A stretch of 64,000 bases of DNA. Source: Spirosoma fluviale. GTDB taxonomy: Bacteria > Bacteroidota > Bacteroidia > Cytophagales > Spirosomataceae. Below, piece after piece: positions 42,650 to 51,361 of this stretch (positions within the stretch are counted from its first letter, which is position 1; every line of letters starts with the position of its first letter). The translations under genes and the position numbers were made by a program. Below the pieces are notes generated by a model. That model was given only the letters and a program-made list of their open reading frames with translations. It was not told the DNA's origin and made no database searches. The stretch covers positions 310,001 through 374,000 of the forward strand of contig NZ_OCNH01000004.1 of assembly GCF_900230225.1 (NCBI RefSeq). Direction: 5' to 3'.

Positions 42650-43588
42650 ATGATAAAAAGAACACTTTTACTCTTATCGATTATCACTCTTTCGGGTGGC
42701 CTTGCCGCCAGAGCCCAACGGGTGGGCTCTTCGCCCGAATACGTTAAAGCCTTAACTGCCGACTGGAAAGGCGAGCGTTTGGCGGATGGCCGTCCGAAGA
42801 TCCCGGATATTGTCATGGAACGTCTGGCCAATTGTACGCTGGAGCAAATCTGGGGCTATCTGGGCAAGAAAGGCTACCGGAATCAGGTGGAAAAAAACTG
42901 GATTATCCTCAAGCCCGGCGAAACCATGACAGGCCGCGCCGTTACGGCTCAATTCATGCCCATGCGGCCCGACCTCGACAGTTTGGTCCGCGCACAGGGG
43001 AAGGCCGAAGGCCGCTCCCAAAAAGGCGGGATAAACATCTGGCCCATCGACATATTGACGAAAGGAGACATTTACGTGGCCGATGGCTTCGGTAAGATTA
43101 AAGATGGAACGCTGATCGGGTCCAGTTTGGGCAACGCTATTTACGGCAAAACCGGTAAAGGCGTTATCTTTTACGGGTCCGTACGCGACATGCAGGAGTT
43201 GAAGGATACGAAAGGGTTCAATGCCTGGGTAAAAGGTCATGACCCCTCATACATTAAAGACATGACGCCAACCTCCATCAATGCGCCCATTCGCATTGGC
43301 GACGTAACGGTGCTGCCCGGCGATGCCGTATTTGCCAATGAATACGGAACCGTGTTTATCCCGGCCCACCTGGTTGAAGGACTGGTATCGGCCTCGGAAA
43401 TGACCGCTCTGCGCGACGAGTTCGAACGGGTGCTGCTTCAGCAGGGCAAATACCCATCCGGCGAAATTCACGGCGATTGGTCAGATAAAATCAAAGGAGA
43501 ATTTAGAACCTGGGTTGGTAAGTACCCAAAGAAGCTGGCTATCACCCAGAAAGATATTGACAGTTATCTGGCTAAAGAAGGCCACTGA
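42650..43588 (+). CDS. Exported RraA-family protein 1
   Basis: This 312-residue protein starts with a signal peptide (MIKRTLLLLSIITLSGGLAARAQ). The RraA/HMG-aldolase core shows GRAVTAQFMPMRPDLDSLV, INIWPIDILTKGDIYVADGFG, GTLIGSSLGNAIYGKTGKGV and VRDMQELKDTKGF (with the metal Asp). RraA-like proteins include 4-hydroxy-4-methyl-2-oxoglutarate aldolases and 2-keto acid lyases. It is larger than the about 160-residue core, with N- and C-terminal additions. The next gene is a paralogue. Divergent from the enolase-type enzyme, it may cleave the keto acid that enzyme makes. Confidence 0.83.
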   Translation: MIKRTLLLLSIITLSGGLAARAQRVGSSPEYVKALTADWKGERLADGRPKIPDIVMERLANCTLEQIWGYLGKKGYRNQVEKNWIILKPGETMTGRAVTAQFMPMRPDLDSLVRAQGKAEGRSQKGGINIWPIDILTKGDIYVADGFGKIKDGTLIGSSLGNAIYGKTGKGVIFYGSVRDMQELKDTKGFNAWVKGHDPSYIKDMTPTSINAPIRIGDVTVLPGDAVFANEYGTVFIPAHLVEGLVSASEMTALRDEFERVLLQQGKYPSGEIHGDWSDKIKGEFRTWVGKYPKKLAITQKDIDSYLAKEGH

Positions 43589-43604
43589 TTGTAATTGTAC
43601 TTAT

Positions 43605-43660
43605 GTTTAGAGAGGAGTAGCCGGATTTTGTGCCCAAAATCCGGCTACTCCTCTCTAAAC
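43605..43660. repeat. Perfect 26-bp-stem palindrome between the RraA paralogues
   Basis: GTTTAGAGAGGAGTAGCCGG (continuing ATTTTG) is matched exactly by CCGGCTACTCCTCTCTAAAC after a 3-4 base loop, and CTTTTT follows. It may end transcription between the two paralogues or stabilise the first transcript. Confidence 0.85.
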
Positions 43661-43683
43661 CTTTTTACCATTAATTCACAAAA

Positions 43684-44619
43684 ATGATGAGCTTCAGAAT
43701 TGCCGTTTTATTGACGTTTGTTGTAAGTTTCTGCTTTAGTAGCGCTTTACAGGCCCAGACTATACCGAAAGATGAGCTGATGTTTTTAACGTCCGAGTGG
43801 AAAGGAGAGCGATTTCCGGATGGACGGCCCAAAATTCCGGATGGCTTGCTCGAACGGGCTAAATACATAGGCATTGACGACGCCTGGACGGTGCTTAAAA
43901 ACGAAGGCTATGTTAACCAGTTTGAGGGCAACTGGAAACTGATTCATAATGATGTACCCGTAACCGGTCGGGCCGTTACGGCGGTTTACATGCCAAGTCG
44001 GCCAGATGTTGAAAAGCTCATTAAAGATCGGGGCATCACCAAACAGGGCCGCAAAGGCAACACCAACACCTGGCCCATTGAAGTACTCAGCAAAGGAGAT
44101 GTTTACGTAGCCGATGCCTTCGGTAAAATTGGCGGGGGCACACTCATGGGTGCTACGCTGGGCAATGCTATTTTCAGCAAAACGGGCAACGGCGTTGTAT
44201 TTAACGGAGCAGCCAGAGACCTTCAGGAGCTACAGAGTATAAAAGGCTTCAATGCGTTTGTGCGCGATTTTCACCCGTCTTTTCTGGAAGAAATGGTCCT
44301 GATGGGCCTGAATGCCCCCATCCGGATTGGCAACGTAATGGTGCTACCCGGCGATTTGGTCATTGCGCAGCGAGAAGGCGTACTATTCGTACCGGCCCAT
44401 ATGGCCGAACAAGTGATCAGCACAGCGGAATTCGTAACCCGCAAGGATCAGTTTGGGTTCGAGATGGTAAAGTCAGGGCGTTACACAACCGGTCAGATTG
44501 ACAGCCAATGGACGGACGAAATAAAGACGAACTTCCTTGCCTGGCTTGGCAAACACCCGGAGCTAGGCACCATGACCAGACCAGACCTGGACAAAGTAAT
44601 GAGTAAACGAACGTGGTAG
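43684..44619 (+). CDS. Exported RraA-family protein 2
   Basis: The 311-residue paralogue of the preceding gene has a signal peptide (MMSFRIAVLLTFVVSFCFSS; a second ATG at 43687 is possible). The shared blocks are EWKGERFPDGRPKIPDGLLE, GRAVTAVYMPSRPDVEKLI, NTWPIEVLSKGDVYVADAFG and GTLMGATLGNAIFSKTGNGV. The core active-site motif is conserved in both, so neither looks degenerate. Tandem exported paralogues suggest a heteromer or two related substrates. A terminator follows at 44631. Confidence 0.83.
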   Translation: MMSFRIAVLLTFVVSFCFSSALQAQTIPKDELMFLTSEWKGERFPDGRPKIPDGLLERAKYIGIDDAWTVLKNEGYVNQFEGNWKLIHNDVPVTGRAVTAVYMPSRPDVEKLIKDRGITKQGRKGNTNTWPIEVLSKGDVYVADAFGKIGGGTLMGATLGNAIFSKTGNGVVFNGAARDLQELQSIKGFNAFVRDFHPSFLEEMVLMGLNAPIRIGNVMVLPGDLVIAQREGVLFVPAHMAEQVISTAEFVTRKDQFGFEMVKSGRYTTGQIDSQWTDEIKTNFLAWLGKHPELGTMTRPDLDKVMSKRTW

Positions 44620-44630
44620 CTTTCGTTTGG

Positions 44631-44666
44631 CAGTACAGCCTTCTTAGTTTAAGGAGGCTGTTTTGT
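44631..44666 (+). terminator. Probable terminator after the RraA pair
   Basis: CAGCCTTCTTAG and the opposing AAGGAGGCTG form a hairpin (one G-T-type mismatch), followed by TTTTGTTCT. Confidence 0.6.
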
Positions 44667-45328
44667 TCTATAGTCTTTTACTTTTTACATAAAACTAATT
44701 ATAGATTAAATGGATTAGTTACCTCTTATTAAGTATAAAAAGCCATTTGATAAACGCGTGAATTAGCCGCCAGAATACAATTTTTACACCGTTTGTTAGC
44801 GGAAATTAAGGATCGGATTTATATCTTTTTACTAATGCTATTTACTTACTTTTCTAACTTTACTACCTAAACCATAAAATTATTTATTACCAATTCTTTA
44901 TATTTTAAATCATATATCTTGCCAAGATACCGCTCACTAAATTTTTATAGTAAAAAATGATTTTACTTCCCAAAAGTGCAAAAAACATAAACTCTGAGTT
45001 TATATGAGAAAATGTTTTTTCATACTTATACCAAACTATTATAGGTTGATTTTCAATAGAATAGCCTTGACACCAACTAAAATATGAACGCTTAATAAAG
45101 AAATAAATAATCAAAATTTTGTATACGAATAAATTTAATAGAAAACAAAATAGTTATTGCTTTTTTACAACTTGCCTATACCTTTGATGCATCAGCAAAT
45201 AACGACGTTTTGTAACGCCAAAGTAACTGATATAAGTATATACACGCTCGTAAATAGGGGTCTCACAAACCTGTTTTCAGAAAGTGTATATATCGGTTTT
45301 TTCATAGGTTTTGTATTCCCATCATATC
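44667..45328. other. AT-rich curli upstream region
   Basis: About 660 bases of very AT-rich DNA with no convincing gene; the surroundings are clearly richer in G and C. It contains the promoter at 45157-45186 and could hold binding sites for regulators of matrix production. No repeat or RNA gene was recognised. Confidence 0.7.
45157..45186 (+). promoter_or_regulatory. Bacteroidota-type promoter for the first curlin gene
   Basis: TTG (45157-45159), 19 bases, then TACCTTTG (45179-45186) match TTG-N19-TAnnTTTG. Transcription would start about 45193, leaving a leader of about 135 bases. Confidence 0.7.
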
Positions 45329-47065
45329 ATGAAAAAAATTATCCTCACCGGTACAGCTATTCTAGCTCTGGCAGCAGCATGCTTTGCCCAGAATAATACC
45401 TCAACGATTACTCAATCTGGTAGTCAGCAAAGTGCAGAGGTTATGCAGAAGGGTAAAGCCTTAATATCAACTATTGTACAGACATCAGCCAACAACATTG
45501 CCAACGTCGGTAACGTTGCCAGAACCATTCAGAAATCGGCTACGTCATTCTCGGAGAAAAACCAGGCCACCATTAATCAGTTAGGGACGAGATATGGCTC
45601 GGCGACTATCGAGCAGGAAGGGGTTGGCAACCTGTCAACGATCAACCAGAAAAACAACAATGCTGGTTCTGGCGGAGATGGCAATGTGGTAACAACGTTC
45701 CAGAGAGGGTTCAATCAACAAATAACCGTCAATCAGAACGACAATTCGATAGCCAACCAGGTCGCTATGCGCCAGGAGAATACAGGAGCTGCCCAAACAG
45801 CAACTGTTAATCAAACTAATGGCTCTACAAAAAACTCGGCCACGACGAACCAAGTCGGCAATAATAATACACTGAGCATCAGTCAGTCAAACAATTCAGA
45901 CAACAACATTGCTACGATAAGACAAGGGTTTCCCGTTAACCTGGGTGCCAGCGCGTTTAATGCAACGGCCATTGTTGAACAAAACGGAGGAGCTCTTGGG
46001 AGTTCGTCGGGCAACGAGACTACCATAACTCAAATCAACCGAGCGTCTAATATTGCGCGAGTTTTTCAGAACAATTTCAGTGGTGGTATTGGTGAGTTGG
46101 GGAACGACGTTACCATTAGTCAGTCAGGAGTCTTAGGATCCATTGCCAGTGTAAGCCAAAGCAACCACTCCCAGAACAACTCTACGGTTATAAACCAATC
46201 CGTTGCGGGTCAACATACGGCTTATATCAATCAGGACGGCGATGATATTTTTAGCAGCTACAATAACACGGTGGCGGTTAACCAAACCGGAAGCGGCAAT
46301 AAAACGGATATTCGTCAGCTAAGTGCCGATTCAAACAAGAATGGGCAGGGCGATAGCTACAATAACGCAGCAAACGTTAGCCAGTCCAATTCACTGAATC
46401 AGGCATTTATTTTTCAAAGGGATTTAAGCGCCTTCAACACGGCAACCGTTAATCAAAACGGGGTTAGTGATATAGCCACCATTACCCAATCGATCAACTC
46501 GATAGCCAACAACGCCACGATCAACCAGGGGGCTTTCAGCAATGGCAACAACAGGGCGTCGATTACACAGCAACAATCTGCGCCGGATGGTGGACTGGGC
46601 GGGAATTCAGCGACCATCAGTCAGAACCTGATAGCCGGGGGGAGAGATAACATTGCGTCCATTGTGCAGGGAATTTTAACCTCAGCCTTGAACTCGAATG
46701 CAAATCTGGCTACCATAAATCAGGAGGGCAGTTCAAACCAGGCCCGTTTGCAGCAAACCGGCGACTTAAACGTAGCGACGATCTTACAAACCGGTAACGG
46801 CAACATCGTTCGCAATGCAGATGCATCCCTTAACTCGTCGGCTCTTCAGTTAGGCACAAACAACAGACTGACAATAGAGCAGGCAGCCGGTAGCAGTGGC
46901 AACATCGCTAACGTAGCACAGATTGGTTCAGACAATATTGCCAATATTCTGCAGAATGGCTCAGGCAATACGATCACCTTTTCGGAGATAGGTAATGGTC
47001 ATAACATTTCCGTTGCGCAGACTGGTATCGGCAATACGGTAAGCATCAGTATGATTGGCAACTAG
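45329..47065 (+). CDS. Curlin-repeat protein, large (CsgA/CsgB-like)
   Basis: ATG 45329 (MKKIILTGTAILALAAACFA) begins a signal peptide; a TTG at 45311 is less likely. The 578-residue product is made of about forty degenerate curlin repeats of the form xxIxQxGxxNxA, such as NQATINQLG, NVSQSN and NIANILQNGSGN. Curlin repeats stack as beta-arches in amyloid fibres; E. coli CsgA has only five, so this is very long. It is followed by a short curlin-repeat gene and, downstream, the export genes. It is likely a fibre subunit; which protein nucleates is not clear. Confidence 0.9.
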   Translation: MKKIILTGTAILALAAACFAQNNTSTITQSGSQQSAEVMQKGKALISTIVQTSANNIANVGNVARTIQKSATSFSEKNQATINQLGTRYGSATIEQEGVGNLSTINQKNNNAGSGGDGNVVTTFQRGFNQQITVNQNDNSIANQVAMRQENTGAAQTATVNQTNGSTKNSATTNQVGNNNTLSISQSNNSDNNIATIRQGFPVNLGASAFNATAIVEQNGGALGSSSGNETTITQINRASNIARVFQNNFSGGIGELGNDVTISQSGVLGSIASVSQSNHSQNNSTVINQSVAGQHTAYINQDGDDIFSSYNNTVAVNQTGSGNKTDIRQLSADSNKNGQGDSYNNAANVSQSNSLNQAFIFQRDLSAFNTATVNQNGVSDIATITQSINSIANNATINQGAFSNGNNRASITQQQSAPDGGLGGNSATISQNLIAGGRDNIASIVQGILTSALNSNANLATINQEGSSNQARLQQTGDLNVATILQTGNGNIVRNADASLNSSALQLGTNNRLTIEQAAGSSGNIANVAQIGSDNIANILQNGSGNTITFSEIGNGHNISVAQTGIGNTVSISMIGN

Positions 47066-47133
47066 CTTTATCTATTTAGAGTCATTTTACGACCGAAAGC
47101 CCCCAGGACTCACGTTTAAACGATCCTTTCTTT

Positions 47134-47520
47134 ATGAAAAACTTCTTTTTAGTAGGACTTGCCGCCCTGAGTGGAGCAACGGCAGGCGCTCAGAATAAAG
47201 CGACCATCACGCAGGAAGGCACTGCTCATGAAGTAACTGTTGTGCAGCAGGGTTCAGGAAATACATCAGTTATCAACCAGTCGGCGGTGAGTAACGGTAA
47301 TCAGGCTACCGTTACTCAGTCGGGCAACGGCAATAGGGTCACTATCAGTCAGGGGAGTGACCCGCAGCATGCAAGCGGATCGCAAAATTCGGTAGACGCC
47401 AGTCAGTCAGGTACAGGTGAAACAATCATAAACCAGTCGAATGGTGGCAATACAATAAGTGTTTATCAAGGGCCAGCCTCAATCAACAGGAAAGAAAGAA
47501 AGAAGAGTAAACAAAAATAG
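47134..47520 (+). CDS. Curlin-repeat protein, small with basic tail
   Basis: This 128-residue protein has a signal peptide (MKNFFLVGLAALSGATAGAQ) and about five to six curlin repeats (KATITQEGTAHEVTVVQQG, ATVTQSGNGNRVTISQG, NTISVYQG). It ends in a strongly basic tail, NRKERKKSKQK, absent from the other two curlins. Its size is close to E. coli CsgA/CsgB; the charged tail recalls the C-terminal anchoring part of CsgB, so it may be the nucleator. It is 68 bases after the large curlin gene and followed by a terminator. Confidence 0.85.
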   Translation: MKNFFLVGLAALSGATAGAQNKATITQEGTAHEVTVVQQGSGNTSVINQSAVSNGNQATVTQSGNGNRVTISQGSDPQHASGSQNSVDASQSGTGETIINQSNGGNTISVYQGPASINRKERKKSKQK

Positions 47521-47570
47521 CGACCGTTATCAGATAATAGGTATAGTAAATTACCACACCTTTTTTTATA

Positions 47571-47617
47571 ACGTCATCCTATTGCACGAGAAAATCTGCA
47601 ATAGGATGACGTTTTTA
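47571..47617 (+). terminator. Strong terminator after the small curlin gene
   Basis: ACGTCATCCTATTGCA and TGCAATAGGATGACGT are perfect 16-base arms around CGAGAAAATC, followed by TTTTT. Confidence 0.9.
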
Positions 47618-48664
47618 GTTTCGATAGTACCTACCTAAAAATCCACTCACTTGAACAAACTTTTTTAAATAAGTCATGTCCTGGCAGATACCTGTCTTTC
47701 TAAAATCACTAACCGTAAAACCTACAAACAAATCAGAAAAATTTAGTCTACGTTTATTACTTATCAACGATCGCGCCTAAGCACAAGCAAACAATATAGC
47801 TCCCTGAAAAATATATTACCTAAAAATAAAATTATCTATACTAAAACCGAAAGTAGAAATATACGTTTAAAAAAAAATGAAACTAAAATGGCAACAGAAA
47901 CAGTAATTATGATACCCAATATTTTTTAATTCAACAATACATATATCCTTGTTTCCAATTTTTACATTAAAAAAACAAACCGAAAAAATAACTACCATTC
48001 GCTAAATATAAGCATTAAAAAAAGTGGCTATTTCATTGATTTAAATTAAATTTTTTCACGGAAAAGTCTTATTATACAAAAGAACAAATAGTCGAATCAG
48101 TAATACTATTTACTCATTGTCAGACACTTATTAACAATAGCACACATAGACATCATTAATAATATTCTAATTTGAATATTTAACAAAAGCGAATAATCAT
48201 CTCTAAGCCTAGGCCCTGGACCGCAAAGAAATATTGATTTTCACTAAGGTTGCTATTAGCTTTGACCCATCAAAAAATTACTTTATAGAGGCCCCCGAAA
48301 ATAAGCAATTTAAATACCTGGCTAAGTGAGTTAAACTGATTAGCGTATGGATTGAAAAAGTCACTCACGTGTAATTTTAGCTAGTGTCCGATTGTCATTT
48401 ACGGAGTCCCAATTTCATTACTAACATCAGTTTCTTTTCTGATTATGTTGCTAAACACACCTGGTTCTTTTGTTACGCAACACAATCAAATTTAAATCAT
48501 TTTTCACCATATAAACTCAACCTTTTCATCTATCCACAACCTCAACCCAGACAAATTCATACCTAAAACCGAACCCCTTACGAGATCCGCACTATTACGA
48601 AATGCAACGCCGTGAGCGCTAAGACCTTTACCAATTCTTAATTTTAACCATTACCTCTCAAATC
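47618..48664. other. Long AT-rich intergenic region before the third curlin gene
   Basis: More than 1 kb without a convincing gene; a possible 60-codon frame at 48384 has no start context or recognisable product. Runs of A and T dominate. A promoter is seen at 48234-48264, so the transcript would have about 400 bases of leader. No known RNA family was recognised. Confidence 0.65.
48234..48264 (+). promoter_or_regulatory. Bacteroidota-type promoter upstream of the third curlin gene
   Basis: TTG (48234-48236), 20 bases, then TAGCTTTG (48257-48264) fit the Bacteroidota consensus. The distance to the gene start (about 400 bases) is long; another start nearer the gene may exist. Confidence 0.5.
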
Positions 48665-49912
48665 ATGAAAAAGTATATTTTATCAGGTATTGCGCTGCTT
48701 GCATTGGCAACAGCGTCTTTTGCACAAAACACTATATCCTTATCCCAGTCAGGTAACGGTAATAGTGCAGGTACGATCCAAACCGGCAACTTAAACACCG
48801 GTACCATTACCCAAACTGGCAATAACAATACCATTGGCCAAAGCGACAATAATCTTGGAACAAGCGGGCTGCAGCAAAATGGAACATCGAATGCCGGTAC
48901 GATCACTCAGAGTGGAGACAGCAACAACGGCTTCATTTATCAGCGGGGTAATATGAACACAACGACTATCTCGCAGACGGGCAATGGCAACGATGGACAG
49001 GCGATTGACTTCTCGGCGTCGAACATGAATACGTCGACCATTACCCAGGTTGGTAATGATAACAAATCAGGTGTGTTCCACACGACGAGCAGCTCGAACA
49101 ATACCTTTACAACAACGCAGACCGGTGATCGTAACCAGGTTCTGGCTACCAGTGCTTATATATTACCCCCACAGTATGGTACGTTTAACGTAGCCACGAT
49201 TGACCAGACTGGTAATGACAACGTAATCAGAATGGCTCAGGCAGGAGGTACCGAGAACACCTTTCTGGCAACTCAGACCGGCAACGGCAACGACGCAGAA
49301 GTCTTTCAGTCTGGTAATAACAACGTCATAGGCAATAATGACAACGGAGGGGGTCCAGTAGGTCTTCAACAGCTAGGCGATAACAACGTAGCGTTCATGT
49401 CGCAGACCGGTAATTCGAACAATGCCTTTATTCAGGAAATTGGTAATACGAATAACAGCACCATTATTCAGGTAGGCAACAGCAACGACGGTCAGATTCA
49501 GGATTACTTCAGCAGTGGAAATACGGCCAGTATCACCCAAACGGGTAACAGCAACAAATCGGGAGTTTTCCGTAATGGTGGTAGTGAGAACACATTTACC
49601 TCCGTTCAGACGGGAGATAATAACCGGGTTTTGGCCAATGGCGGCTATGTTCTGCCTCCACAGTATGGCGTAGGCAACTCGATTGACATTACCCAAACAG
49701 GTAACACCAATCTGACTACGCTGCGGCAGATCGGTGATGACAACACATTAATGGTATCTCAGAGCGATGACAGTCAGACAGCCATTCTGGTTCAGAGCGG
49801 AAGTATGAACATGCTGAGCGTAACCCAATCGGGTCTGCCGAATACCGCAACCATTTCACAGTTCGGTTCAGGCAATTCTGCTTCTGTGGTTCAAACGGGT
49901 GTTGCCCCTTAA
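48665..49912 (+). CDS. Curlin-repeat protein with internal duplication
   Basis: The 415-residue protein has a signal peptide (MKKYILSGIALLALATASFA) and about thirty curlin repeats (LSQSGNGNSAGTIQTGNLNT, ATISQFGSGNSASVVQTG). Two long blocks are copies of each other at a spacing of 163-164 residues: both contain a GLQQxG segment, NDGQ, a NKSGVF segment, NTFT..QTGD.N and the unusual non-repeat insertion Y(I/V)LPPQYG. The LPPQYG loops break the amyloid ladder at regular places. It likely forms the main fibre with the other curlins; a 36-base hairpin follows it. Confidence 0.88.
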   Translation: MKKYILSGIALLALATASFAQNTISLSQSGNGNSAGTIQTGNLNTGTITQTGNNNTIGQSDNNLGTSGLQQNGTSNAGTITQSGDSNNGFIYQRGNMNTTTISQTGNGNDGQAIDFSASNMNTSTITQVGNDNKSGVFHTTSSSNNTFTTTQTGDRNQVLATSAYILPPQYGTFNVATIDQTGNDNVIRMAQAGGTENTFLATQTGNGNDAEVFQSGNNNVIGNNDNGGGPVGLQQLGDNNVAFMSQTGNSNNAFIQEIGNTNNSTIIQVGNSNDGQIQDYFSSGNTASITQTGNSNKSGVFRNGGSENTFTSVQTGDNNRVLANGGYVLPPQYGVGNSIDITQTGNTNLTTLRQIGDDNTLMVSQSDDSQTAILVQSGSMNMLSVTQSGLPNTATISQFGSGNSASVVQTGVAP

Positions 49913-49942
49913 CGGGCCATTCGCATTCATGAGTACAGTTTA

Positions 49943-49978
49943 ACACGTAAGCCGCTCTATCTGGAGCGGCTTACGTGT
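49943..49978. terminator. Hairpin after the third curlin gene
   Basis: ACACGTAAGCCGCTC and GAGCGGCTTACGTGT are perfect 15-base arms with a 6-base loop; no long T-run follows, so it may be a processing or stability hairpin as well as a terminator. From 49979 to 50310 the DNA is AT-rich, with no gene seen. Confidence 0.7.
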
Positions 49979-50310
49979 GATTAAGAGGAGAACTTTCGAG
50001 AAAAGAAAATGCTACAATCAATAGCAGTCACCTGATACCCACACTTTAGTTGACATCCCTCCCCCCACAGGGTTCATAAGTAACTAGTTAAGTACCCTTT
50101 AACATGATATACCACTTAATCGATTCCTAGTGTATTTACTTAGCCAGTATGTGACTAATCAAAAAAGACTTGGTATTTTTATCTTACAGATACTAGTTAT
50201 TAGTAAACTTCTGTAACTCTTTAAGCATATAAATCTTTACATTAGATTAGAATTCAACCAATTAACTAAACACAAACCGGAATATCTAACAGTACCAATT
50301 ACTAAACTGT

Positions 50311-50832
50311 ATGCAACGGCTAAAGGAACTACTACTGGTTTGTTTGACATTGGTCAGTTTTGCAGGCTGGGCACAGGACCCCGATCTGGAAGGGAAGCTG
50401 GAAGAAGGGACTATGGACGAAGCGGTGATCACGGAAGAAGGTACTGAAACGCTGTTGCTGGATAATACCCGCTCGAAAATAGGCCGTGATTTTTACGAAG
50501 CTTTCTTCCGCCATTATGCCGAGCTACCAAAGACCATTGCACCCGTTTTTCCGGCCGACACTACCCTCAAAATAACCCCAAATGTAGAGTTAGATATTAA
50601 TGCATTTGTGGTCACAATTGACGAGCTACCCGCTCTAGGTGCCGGTACGAGCATTATTTCCGTATCACTCAACGACCAGTTGGTTTGGCAGAACTATGTC
50701 CAGATTCGGCAGGAAGTGCTTGAACTGTATGCCTTCAATGCCGCCGAGGTAATTAACCAATATGTACTTAATTATCAGGAAGTTCAACGCTCCCTCGAAA
50801 ACGATGACCAAAAGGGGACCGGCGTATTTTAA
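50311..50832 (+). CDS. csgE: Curli assembly protein CsgE-like
   Basis: The 173-residue exported protein (MQRLKELLLVCLTLVSFAGW) contains RSKIGRDFYEAFFRHYAELP, VVTIDELPALGAGTSIISV and LNDQLVWQNYVQI, the CsgE pattern. In E. coli CsgE caps the CsgG pore from the periplasmic side and selects curlin subunits. It is the first of the csgE-csgF-csgG set, 24 bases before csgF. The N-terminal acidic insert (DLEGKLEEGTMDEAVITEEG) is longer than in E. coli. Assignment is helped by the neighbours. Confidence 0.88.
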   Translation: MQRLKELLLVCLTLVSFAGWAQDPDLEGKLEEGTMDEAVITEEGTETLLLDNTRSKIGRDFYEAFFRHYAELPKTIAPVFPADTTLKITPNVELDINAFVVTIDELPALGAGTSIISVSLNDQLVWQNYVQIRQEVLELYAFNAAEVINQYVLNYQEVQRSLENDDQKGTGVF

Positions 50833-50856
50833 TGAATTACATTTCTCTTACCCAAC

Positions 50857-51279
50857 ATGAAAACACATCTATTTACTATTCTTTTCGTGGTTTTTCTGGC
50901 CGGTTACTCCTCCGCTCAGTCGTTTGTGTACCACCCCAACAATCCAAATTTTGGGGGTAATACGTTTAATTATTCGTGGATGTTAAGTTCCGCCCAGGCG
51001 CAGGACCGCACCACTGACCCCACCGCAACGGCCCGTACGGCGAATTCGTTATCGCAAACCGGCTCGTTGAATTCCTTTGCTCAGTCTCTCCAAAGTCAGT
51101 TGTTGAGTCGCATTACCAGTAGTTTGGTTGGCTCTCAGTTTGGTGAGGGAACCCTTAAACCCGGCACGTATAAATTTGGGGATTACCAGGTTGATATCAG
51201 CAATGGCTCCAGTGGCGTTGTTGTCCGGATTGTTGATGGAAAGGGCGGAGAAACCTCCATTACCATACCCTATTATTGA
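50857..51279 (+). CDS. csgF: Curli assembly protein CsgF-like
   Basis: The 140-residue exported protein (MKTHLFTILFVVFLAGYSSA) has right after the signal peptide FVYHPNNPNFGGNTFNYSWM then LSSAQAQD, the CsgF consensus that inserts into the CsgG pore. The middle is SLSQTGSLNSFAQSLQSQLL and the C-terminal part is beta-rich (GTYKFGDYQVDIS). CsgF couples secretion to nucleation at the cell surface. A hairpin follows at 51291-51314. Confidence 0.92.
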   Translation: MKTHLFTILFVVFLAGYSSAQSFVYHPNNPNFGGNTFNYSWMLSSAQAQDRTTDPTATARTANSLSQTGSLNSFAQSLQSQLLSRITSSLVGSQFGEGTLKPGTYKFGDYQVDISNGSSGVVVRIVDGKGGETSITIPYY

Positions 51280-51290
51280 TCGTTTGTGTA

Positions 51291-51314
51291 GCAGTTGCCG
51301 GACCCGGCAACTGC
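51291..51314. repeat. Hairpin between csgF and csgG
   Basis: GCAGTTGCCG and CGGCAACTGC are perfect arms around a four-base loop. With no T-run it may attenuate or stabilise rather than terminate. Confidence 0.6.
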
Positions 51315-51361
51315 GTAGCGTAGTATAGCATTACTTCCTCTTTTTCCTCTTACTTCACACA

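Noticed and set aside
48384..48566. 60-codon ORF in the gap before the third curlin gene
   Set aside because: AT-rich, no homologous motif, no signal or start context, and within a region that otherwise looks non-coding.
45329..49912. Tandem repeats that could suggest a CRISPR array
   Set aside because: The repetition is at protein level (curlin repeats with Q and N periodicity), with variable DNA and no constant repeat-spacer pattern; no cas genes are near.
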